The position numbers were made by a program, and so were the translations under genes. A stretch of DNA of 24,320 nt from Planoprotostelium fungivorum. Taxonomy: Eukaryota > Evosea > Variosea > Cavosteliida > Cavosteliaceae. Where the stretch lies: assembly GCA_003024175.1 (NCBI GenBank), contig MDYQ01000424.1, forward strand, positions 1-24,320, given 5' to 3'. Below the pieces are notes generated by a model. The model saw nothing but the letters and a program-made list of their open reading frames with translations. It did not search any database and had not been told where the DNA came from. How positions within the stretch are numbered: the first letter of the stretch is position 1; every line of letters begins with the position of its first letter. Shown here piece by piece: positions 17,930 to 24,320 of the stretch.

Positions 17930-18313
17930 TTCACAGCATACTGATATTCAGTCTCTGAAGGCAGAGTATTCCTTAGTAAGGACCAGCAGATACATGTATT
18001 GGCATGGTAAGGAAACGTGTGTCGGCAATTTGATACCATGTAAATACACGTTAATTGATGTATTGCGCTGGTCCTTATTCCTTAATTTGTTATAAAAACA
18101 CTCAATTGGTGGCAATGATGTTTCTGAGAGCTTATCTAAGCTATCAAACCATTCATAGGGAAACAACTCCCTCCTTCTGGATGTCTTTTACACCAATAAC
18201 AAATTTCTCTAGGTTTGTAGTGGGGGCACATAATTGTGAGCATCAAGAAAAGCATAAACACCATATTCTATCATATAAGAGTTTGTTTTAGTTATAGGGG
18301 GTGAGATGTCATA
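17930..18313 (-). pseudogene. Fragment of the element's DNA polymerase, interrupted by a MITE
   Basis: On the minus strand it matches the part of the polymerase encoded around 9985-10275, including SPPITKTNSYM, LDAHNYVP and FPYEWFDSLDKLSE. It lacks both ends, carries small deletions and is split by the MITE at 17977-18077. It cannot encode a polymerase. Confidence 0.8.
17977..18077. mobile_element. 101-bp hAT-like MITE, copy 1
   Basis: Terminal inverted repeats TAAGGACCAGC and GCTGGTCCTTA. Flanks TTCCTTAG (17969-17976) and TTCCTTAA (18078-18085) are an 8-bp duplication with one mismatch, and the uninterrupted polymerase copy near 10230 has a single one. The 8-bp duplication and the TAAGG end fit the hAT superfamily. 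Most of the element is palindromic and non-coding. Confidence 0.85.
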
Positions 18314-18640
18314 TGAGAGAGATATGGCTGCATTATGGGGGGGGCAGAACATTGCTGATTGATCTGCTGACCAATGCATGCAGTCAAGCCATAACACCAG
18401 ACTGGTGAAAAAGAAAAAGAATTGGTGAAAAGGAGAAATCAATTTTTCTGACAGATGATTTGTTTTTTCTGATTGGTAGCCAACCATTTGGACCACTAAT
18501 TTTTTTGCCGTGCATTTACCAGCGTCAGAGAGAAGTGATCCATCTTCAATGCACTATTTTGCTACCAACTGGAAAAACCAAATCATCTTCCCAAATTGTT
18601 GCATACCAGCCCTTGGCCTGTCCTGAGTATTCTACAATGT
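18314..18640. other. Unassigned stretch between element fragments
   Basis: Contains a G-run (GGGGGGGG near 18340) and short open frames without recognisable domains. I see no repeats or genes to support here. Confidence 0.35.
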
Positions 18641-18978
18641 GTTTATAAACATGACACTTACCAAAAGGCATCAGAGAGTATGTGAGTAGGAACCCTGCAG
18701 ATTTCAAGATTATCTTGATGAGATTAAGGACCAGCAGATACATGTATCAGCACAGTAAGGAAACGTGTGTCAGCAATTTGATACCATGTCAATACATGTT
18801 AATTGATGTATCGTGCTGGTCCTTAGCAGAAACAAAGTATCTCAGCACTATGAGCAGACTGGTGAAGAAGGAGAATGGTCCAGATGCAACAAACAGAATT
18901 AGGGGGAGAATTCTCAGGCTGCAGAGTACTCACAGGTGGGATGTTACATATGAAGATGTAGATATTGAAAATGAGTAA
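18641..18978 (+). pseudogene. 3' part of MDYDL-family ORF, interrupted by a MITE
   Basis: Reads KGIREYVSRNPADFK, then the MITE at 18725-18825, then AETKYLSTMSRLVKK to a stop at 18976-18978. It preserves the tail block that is deleted in the main element copy. The N-terminal half is absent. Confidence 0.7.
18725..18825. mobile_element. 101-bp hAT-like MITE, copy 2
   Basis: Same length and ends as 17977-18077, with a handful of substitutions. No target duplication is visible: compared with the uninterrupted sequence at 23345 a few bases of the target seem lost. Confidence 0.8.
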
Positions 18979-19200
18979 ACTGGAAGTTCAGAGGAAAATA
19001 TAGGAAAACAGGTAAATCTCCTTTTTTTATGTATTCAAAGAAAAAAACACCAAATTCTTACTATATTTACCATAAATCTACTATAAGACACCATTTTCAA
19101 CTTACTATTTTTACTATTTTTACTGTTATTACTGTTTATCTACTATTAATCTACTCATCCAAATTACTATATTTACTATTGTATTACTACATTTTACTAT
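18979..19200 (+). promoter_or_regulatory. TTAC-rich spacer, second copy
   Basis: Homologous to 5750-5960 (reverse) and 23643-23873. It holds many TTACTAT-like words, with TTACTATTTTTAC repeated near 19105-19130, and ends CATTTTACTATGAC at the former start codon of a coiled-coil ORF that is lost after a few bases. Confidence 0.55.
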
Positions 19201-19212
19201 GACCAATGGTGG

Positions 19213-19273
19213 TGTCGTGACTACTGTCAGACATAAGACAAGCTGTGAGAGATCCCAGACGCACCAAATAATT
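19213..19273. repeat. Inverted partner of 1-63
   Basis: Reverse complement of the first bases of the window; see that entry. It directly follows the truncated start of a coiled-coil ORF, so it marks a breakpoint. The next 200 bp hold nothing I can identify. Confidence 0.7.
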
Positions 19274-19498
19274 GCCCCAATTACAACGGCCGGAGTTTCC
19301 CTGAATTTCCAACTTTCAAGAAACATGCCCTTTTCACGGAAACATTTCACCGGCTCTTTCCATGACTTTTATTGGACATTTCTATGTTCAAGAATGAACG
19401 ATTGGAACACAATAAAATCACTTCTCAAGTCTTCCACATAGGAAGCAACCAGCAGTTGTCACTCTTATTTATCATTCTACAGGGTCTAAGGACCTCAG

Positions 19499-19905
19499 GT
19501 GGAGTTCTGCATACAATGATATAGTCTCTCAGCTTCCACAAAGCATTGTAGACTGCTTAAAGCTCAGGATATAGAATACAAATATTAGAGGCAAGAAGTG
19601 TGAAGTGAATGAAGAATCTGACAACTAAAGGGATTATTTGAGAATGAGCTAGCATCATACAATAACAAGAAGCAGTGTATGAAGATAAACAACAAGAGAT
19701 ATGAAGAAAAGCTACAGGATTTGATAGAAGAAAAAGAGAAAGAGCACAGGCAGAAATGAAAAGGGTACAAATAGAATGCAAAAACAAGACAATGTCTTTG
19801 GAGGTTCAGCTGGAAGAAACGCAAAAGGAATTGGAAAATAAGATTGAGTTTATCAGAAAACAAATGATTGTAATCTGAGCGTTCAACGACAGATTTGGTC
19901 AATTG
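19499..19905 (+). pseudogene. Degraded coiled-coil ORF copy
   Basis: Follows the intact ORF at 5327-5749 from its second codon region almost to its end, with the start codon lost, in-frame stops (for example after the GAATCTGACAAC segment) and small deletions. It is more diverged than the other copies, so it is older. Confidence 0.7.
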
Positions 19906-20102
19906 GACCAAACTGAGAAGCACCATCACTGCACGTCAGAAAAGGCAGGACGCTAAATCAAATCTGAACATGTAGCTCTCCATCTGTGTGGAATGGATGA
20001 CTTTGTGATTTCACCTCTATTTTTTTTGCAGTCATTTGGAGCCCTGTGGAGGTCTTGGAGACACAGTAACAAAAAATATGGAGAATAAAGATCGGGACTC
20101 AC
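19906..20102. other. Unassigned stretch
   Basis: No gene or repeat recognised. Its right end is the intron side of a splice donor belonging to the exon that follows on the minus strand. Confidence 0.35.
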
Positions 20103-20279
20103 CGTGAGAGAGGGACCAAAGTAAGTTGATGTTAGCTGTGACGCGTTTGAAAGGAAGACTATAACGATTCAGCAAACGATAGAGCAAAGACCTGAAGAGA
20201 AACCTGACTTGTTGAACATGGAGCAGCGATGACGTAATGAGAGCTGTGACGTATTGGGTGACCTGTTTGCGAGCGAGAC
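20103..20279 (-). CDS. Internal exon of an unidentified minus-strand gene
   Basis: Open throughout in one frame (177 nt), bounded by a pyrimidine-rich acceptor ending TCCTGAG and a consensus GTGAGT donor. The encoded stretch, including VTQYVTALITSSLLHVQQV and LYRLLNRYSLPFKRVTAN, is helical and leucine-rich and looks like a real protein. I do not recognise it and could not join it to flanking exons. Confidence 0.45.
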
Positions 20280-20361
20280 CTCAGGAAATTGAAGCAGGAT
20301 CAGATCAACCACATTATTTAGTCTGATTCTCCTTGACAACGTGATCAACTTTCTCCTCAAC

Positions 20362-20724
20362 GGTCGCAAAGTGCAGTTCGCAGATGCGAATTCTGAAAAC
20401 AAAAAATTTCGAGAAACAGCCCAGCCAGCCCTGACGTCCTGGCAGAAAGGATCTGGAGACGAGAGATGAGCGTTTTGAGTGAGGAGTTTATCTAGGATAT
20501 TTAAGACTAGCCTTGATATACAGGAAAAGTATCAGGTTGGCCAATTACTTGATAAGGTTTAGGTTCTGCAGGACGAGAAGGTGCAGGACGAGACCGTTTG
20601 GGGAAATGAGGAGGTATGTAGGGGCGATTGTCACGTGAATTGAAATCACGCTGCATGACTGTATCCAGTTGCTTTAAGGTATGTAATGCATCATGTTTTT
20701 TCCCTTGGTTTCAACGAACAAAAG
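20362..20724 (-). repeat. R2 repeat, copy ending at an assembly N
   Basis: 363 bp, colinear with 20878-21240 (also 363 bp) and inverted relative to 14363-14650. It carries the 49-codon ORF. Confidence 0.8.
20507..20656 (-). CDS. 49-aa Pro/Arg-rich microprotein, copy 1
   Basis: ATG to TAG in 150 nt. The product starts MQRDFNSRDNRPYIPPHF, continues with a repeated RPAP/RPAE motif and ends with an aromatic-containing tail. It is basic and disordered-looking. A donor-like GTAATT follows its CAA codon, so it could instead be the first exon of a spliced gene. Function unknown. Confidence 0.4.
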   Translation of the reverse strand: MQRDFNSRDNRPYIPPHFPKRSRPAPSRPAEPKPYQVIGQPDTFPVYQG

Positions 20725-20725
20725 N
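20725..20725. other. Single N, likely contig join
   Basis: The 363-bp R2 block to its left recurs in full to its right after 152 bp of coiled-coil ORF sequence. Confidence 0.75.
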
Positions 20726-20877
20726 TACTATATTTACTATTGTATTACCTGATTACTACATTTTACTATGACTCAATGGTGGAGTTCTGCATACAATGAT
20801 ATAGTCTCTCAGCTCCACAAAGCATTGTAGACTGTTTAAAGCTTAGGATACAGAATACAAAGATTAGAGGCAAGAAT
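20726..20877 (+). pseudogene. 5' fragment of coiled-coil ORF with TTAC spacer
   Basis: Begins TACTATATTTACTATTG, includes the ATGACTCAATGGTGG start and about 110 nt of coding sequence, then breaks directly into R2 at 20878. The left contig has about 860 bp between the same two landmarks, so one haplotype or copy carries a deletion. Confidence 0.7.
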
Positions 20878-21240
20878 GGTCGCAAAGTGCGGTTTGCAGA
20901 TGCGAATTCTGAAAACAAAAATTTTCGAGAAACAGCCCAGCCAGCCCTGACGCCCTGGCAGAAAGGATCTGGAGACGAGAGATGAACGTTTTGAGTGAGG
21001 AGTTTATCTAGGATATTTAAGACTAGCCTCGATATACAGGAAAAGTATCAAGTTGGCCAATTACTTGATAAGGTTTAGGTTCTGCAGGACGAGAGGGTGC
21101 AGGACGAAACGGGGCAGGGTGATGTGGAGGTATGTAGGGGCAATCGTCACATGAATTGAAATCGCGCTGCATGACTGTATCCGGTTGCTTTAAGGTATGT
21201 AATGCATCATGTTTTTTCCCTTGGTTTCAACGAACAAAAG
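20878..21240 (-). repeat. R2 repeat, second copy
   Basis: Same length as 20362-20724 with about 5% differences. It continues rightwards into GCGAGTCATCTC without interruption. Confidence 0.8.
21023..21172 (-). CDS. 49-aa Pro/Arg-rich microprotein, copy 2
   Basis: Same length as the ORF at 20507-20656. Substitutions change several residues (for example R to C early on, and P-K-R to A-P-F) but keep the frame open, the RPAPSRPAEPKP block and the stop. Frame conservation across substitutions mildly favours coding. Confidence 0.4.
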   Translation of the reverse strand: MQRDFNSCDDCPYIPPHHPAPFRPAPSRPAEPKPYQVIGQLDTFPVYRG

Positions 21241-21659
21241 CGAGTCATCTCATGATCTGAAGATCACGTGATGGTGGGTGCCGATCACGCACGACCGCCA
21301 TTCTTGTGAAACGGAGTTTAACTTCCCGTCTCTTAAAATCACTCATGGCAGAGTGCCCTCATGAGGATCTCATGGCAGAAGCAGAGGAAGAGGGAATTTA
21401 TTGATCTGAGTGAGGAAATGTTCATTTTCAACCAAACACACAACACACAACACACAAACACCTCAAGCTAGTCATGTCTGAAAAAGTAGTCGGCCCAGAA
21501 GAGTATCACTACCAACAAAACATGACAAGATTTGGTGGCGGTTTATCCAGCGGTAGCTCTGGTTATGGCAGTCGCTAACTTGTAGGGTCCAACACCCAAC
21601 GAGTCCACTGTGAGCAAATAGAGATGTGCTGTGGGCCAAAAATAAATCGTACACATTTC
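21241..21659. other. Mostly unassigned stretch with a small ORF
   Basis: Contains a CACGTGA box near 21265, a CA-rich run near 21435-21460 and the 34-codon ORF listed separately. No other gene is supported. Confidence 0.35.
21474..21578 (+). CDS. 34-aa glycine/serine-rich ORF
   Basis: ATG to TAA, starting MSEKVVGPEEYHYQQNMTRF and ending in a Gly/Ser-rich tail (SSGSSGYGSR). Composition is protein-like and host-like in GC. It may be a first or only exon of a small gene. Unrecognised. Confidence 0.3.
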   Translation: MSEKVVGPEEYHYQQNMTRFGGGLSSGSSGYGSR

Positions 21660-22066
21660 AATATGAATAATAATTAGACAATGATTTATAAGCTTTTATG
21701 TGCCCAGAGCATGCTTTACGCAGATTAGGTGGAAATTGTTGTACATCTCCTGCTTGCTTGCTGAACCACAAAGTGGTGAGACAAGCATTATTGTGTGCTT
21801 GGTGTTTCTCTTTGTATCTGCTTAGAACATGCTGTGCACATCCTTCTCTTACCTTCACAGACTATATTGATATTTTATAAGTATTTACAAGCTTTCATGC
21901 ACTAAGAGCACATTTTATGCAGTCTTGGAGGAAATCACTGCACATCTCTTACCAGCTGGCTGAAGCTGAAAGGTGAAGCAAGCTATATCATGTGCCTTGT
22001 GTTTCCTTAGAGGCTGCTATAGAGTGTGCCTAAAATGCACTGAAGGCCAGCTTCTAGCAAACCTAT
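21660..22066 (+). repeat. R1 repeat, right-hand remnant
   Basis: Homologous to 4928-5326, lacking the outer end. It joins a coiled-coil ORF copy at its right side exactly as R1 does at 5326. It carries a hairpin at 21755-21787 and a decayed one near 21953-21984. Confidence 0.7.
21755..21787. repeat. Hairpin in R1 remnant
   Basis: Outer arms TGCTTG and CAAGCA, mismatched CTGA/GAGA, inner arms ACCAC and GTGGT, AAA loop. It has the same plan as 4459-4489 with a different inner stem. Confidence 0.65.
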
Positions 22067-22366
22067 TGATGTCTGCTTTGTGATACATTTGTCTCTTTGA
22101 TCTAATGTCTTATGCATCTCCTCTAGCTGAAGCTCTAAAGACATTGTCTTGCTTGTACATTCTACTTGTACCTTTTTGATTTCTGCTGCAGACTCTTTCT
22201 CTTCTAGCAATTCTTGAAACCTTTCCTCATATCTCTTATTGTTCATTTTCATACATTGTTTCTTGTTGTTGTATATTGTTAGTTCCCTCTCAAATAGTCC
22301 TTTGAGATTCTCTGATTCTTCATCCAGCTCACACTTCTTGCCTCTAATCTTTGTATTCTGTGTAGC
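22067..22366 (-). pseudogene. Coiled-coil ORF copy, both ends lost
   Basis: Matches the middle and C-terminal half of the ORF at 5327-5749 (for example EESAAEI- and MSLELQLEEM-like segments). Its tail reads into R1 and its front is joined at about 22366 to the helix-turn-helix ORF copy, skipping the start and the whole MDYDL ORF. Confidence 0.75.
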
Positions 22367-23031
22367 TGATTTTAAATAGTCCCATGATTTCTTTTTTATT
22401 TGTTAATTTGTTTTGAAGCCTTAACTTATTGACAGCAATATCAACTGTGGGTATCTTGCTGCTTTGTTCATCCCTTAGAATAATTTTCAATTTTAAATAG
22501 CTTAGTTTATATTTAGTGCAGAGCTCTCCTCTTGTGCTCCCTGCATGATAATCTTGGATCACATTGTCATATGAACCTTGAGAGACATCTTGTCTCAACT
22601 TGGTATCTAACAGTTGTTTGTATTGATCATATTTTTGAAGGGTGGTGGCTAAGAGGCAGGAATTATACACAACATTTTCTAAATCGCTTTTTGGTCTCTT
22701 AACACTATAGGTTGATGCACTATGATCTGAAAGTACTCTATGTGCTGTTGGATTGATTTTTTGAAAAGTTTTTGGTACTCTTGGTGATGATTTTTACAAA
22801 AAACAGCAGAAGCAATTTAGCACTGATACTGGGAGTGCTCAAGCGATATTGCTCCTCAGGGGAATCAGTTGATCCATACACTATGTACTTATGGTCACAG
22901 ATTGATCCCATAGTCGTTAGTAAGGCTAAAGCGATTTAGCCCAATGTTGCGTATAAACCCTGCCTCTTAGCCACCACCCCCTATTTTTGCTTATAGTATG
23001 ATTTGGCAGGTACATTCTTCACTGTAGTCAT
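22367..23031 (-). pseudogene. Helix-turn-helix ORF copy split by a MITE
   Basis: The start ATG at 23031 and first 16 codons are followed by the MITE at 22638-22981, then the rest of the ORF (VIQDYHAGSTRGELCTKYK and onwards) to a rearrangement point at 22367. The codon that is TAG at 6804 in the main copy is AAG here, so the ancestral frame was open. Confidence 0.75.
22638..22981. mobile_element. 344-bp hAT-like MITE
   Basis: Terminal inverted repeats GGTGGTGGCTAAGAGGCAGG and its complement near 22957-22978, flanked by the 8-bp duplication TATTTTTG (22630-22637 and 22982-22989). The uninterrupted ORF at 6770 has one copy. Inside, CTAAATCGCTTT (22679) and AAAGCGATTTAG (22928) form a subterminal inverted pair. 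No coding capacity. Confidence 0.85.
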
Positions 23032-23131
23032 TTCACCTGATATAAGAGGAATCTCATTTTCTAAAATGAAATTAAATAATTATTTTAGTTTCTGATTGTA
23101 TGTTTTAGATTATATCATAAACTGCAACAAA

Positions 23132-23640
23132 ATGGACTATGATCTTGCCAAGACATTTCCAGTCAAGAGGACTGAACCAAAAGCATTTGATGAGTTACCA
23201 GTAAGCTTCTCAACTATTTAACAAGAGATAACATTATTGAGCTCATTAGCTTCCCGAATTTTAGCAGTCTCAATGAGCAAGTAAGACAGCAGACAGGAAA
23301 GGTCAGTTCTGCTTATGGTACTGAGATACTTGGTTTCAGCTGATATCTCATCAAGGTAATCTTTAAATTCACTAGGGTTTCTACTTGCATACTCTCTAAT
23401 ACCTTTAGGCAGGTGTTGTATCTTCATTCCAAAGGGTGGTCTCAGCATTGTTGCTCTGTTTGTATGTCCTGCATTTAACTCTTTCTCAAATGCTGAGTTT
23501 CTCAATCCACTATATGGTATAATCTTGTACTGCTCATATTTAGCATCAGGATCATCATACCAGATGCAAGAGACAGAATCAGAAGAAGGATACTGCAAGC
23601 TGCAGAGAACACAGGTGATGACACTGATGTTGATATAGAA
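23132..23640 (+). pseudogene. MDYDL-family ORF copy with an internal inversion
   Basis: The first 170 nt read forward from MDYDLAKTFPVKRTEPKAF, with a 4-nt deletion causing early termination. Bases 23308-23560 are inverted relative to both ends and carry the YDDPDAKYEQYKIIPYSGLR to TKYLSTISR part on the minus strand. Forward orientation resumes at 23561 with DARDRIRRRI to the end. The central Q/N-rich part is missing. Confidence 0.75.
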
Positions 23641-23642
23641 AA

Positions 23643-23873
23643 TTAATAAACTGTAGTATTTCAGAGTAAAACATAGAAAACAGGTAAATCTTCTTTTTTA
23701 TACTCTTGACAAGCACTGAAAACACTGATATCTTACTAAGATTACTATAAGTTTACTTTATGTAACATTACCAACTTACCAATTTTTTAATATTCTTACT
23801 ATTTGTTTACTTTTAATTTACCTAGCAAAATTACTATATTTACTATAGTATTACCTAATTACTACATTTTACT
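23643..23873 (+). promoter_or_regulatory. TTAC-rich spacer, third copy
   Basis: Thirteen or so TTACT/TTACC words before the coiled-coil start codon, colinear with 5960-5750. It preserves the junction between the MDYDL tail and the coiled-coil start. Confidence 0.55.
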
Positions 23874-24320
23874 ATGACTCAATGGTGGAACTTTGCATAC
23901 AATGATATAGTCAGTCAGCTTCCACAAAGCATTGTGGACTGCTTAAAACATAGGATAGGACATTAAATTGCTTACTCTCTGAGCCTATTGAATTTGCTGT
24001 CTCTGGAGTTGCCAATGATAGTATTTCCTGTGATACACCACTCCTGATGCTGCCTTAACCTGATAAAAGATAAACTTACCATCTATAATCTTTTTTGTGA
24101 CTATATATACTTCACTAGACCAATTTGGTACTGTTGATTTTGTTTTTGCTGAAAGTCTCCTCTGCTGCTCAGGTGCAATAAATGGGGTGATATGTTCTTA
24201 CGTTGTCTCCTCTTATGTAATGTAGTACATTTTACTATGACTCAATGGTGGAACTTTGCATACAATGATGTAATCATTCAGCTCCCACAAAGCATTGTAG
24301 ACTGCTTAAAACATAGGATA
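23874..24320 (+). repeat. Tandem composite of coiled-coil 5' end and integrase 3' end
   Basis: Coiled-coil ORF start (23874-23955) is joined to a copy of the helix-turn-helix/integrase overlap region equivalent to 7045-7316 (23956-24222), then again to the coiled-coil start (24223-24320). The two starts are about 361 bp apart, and the window ends at ACATAGGATA, the same point where the first joins the integrase fragment. This suggests further tandem units beyond the edge. Confidence 0.75.

Noticed and set aside
1-24320. CRISPR arrays, rRNA genes and bacterial operons
   Set aside because: No regularly spaced direct repeats of that kind and no rRNA-like sequence; spliced genes show the DNA is eukaryotic.

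Overview
The window is eukaryotic DNA. Several genes can be followed only across GT-AG introns of 37-57 nt, and two host genes are recognisable through them: a DHDDS-type cis-prenyltransferase (1955-2903, +) and an MTAP/PNP-family phosphorylase (3208-4135, -). Stops are the standard three. Very short introns, close gene packing and a metazoan-like DHDDS suggest a compact-genome animal such as a sponge, or a relative; the lineage cannot be fixed from this window.

Layout. 1-1750: repeats and a coding-like stretch I could not resolve. 1822-4135: the two convergent host genes. 4193-12299: an AT-rich Polinton/Maverick-like element with, in order, a terminal repeat (R1) rich in hairpins, a coiled-coil ORF (-), an ORF starting MDYDL (-), a small double helix-turn-helix ORF (+), a DDE integrase (-), a short ORF (+) and a large protein-primed-type family B DNA polymerase (+). 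The polymerase has an OTU-like segment and a C2H2 finger before the exonuclease domain and an HNH-like domain at its C-terminus. No capsid, packaging ATPase or maturation protease gene is visible. 12421-13869: two GC-richer genes of unknown function, the second spliced. 13975-14362: an inverted copy of R1, so the two R1 copies bracket about 10.2 kb. 14363-15293: a second repeat family (R2) and a small spliced gene. 15495-17428: a spliced gene with a PD-(D/E)XK-like nuclease core and an acidic tail, present twice around an N. 17458-24320: a mosaic of broken, inverted and re-joined copies of the element's genes, two families of hAT-like MITEs, R1 and R2 copies and an unidentified minus-strand exon.

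How the genes fit together. The integrase and the polymerase are the expected core of a self-synthesising transposon: the polymerase would copy the element and the integrase would insert it. The helix-turn-helix ORF may be a regulator or an end-binding protein. The R1 hairpins and a TTAC-rich spacer are the likeliest cis-acting sites. Every secondary copy in the right half is degraded.

Caution. Four single Ns (4914, 16491, 17724, 20725) each sit between nearly identical direct duplications. They look like unmerged contig ends, probably two haplotypes, so local copy numbers around them should not be trusted.
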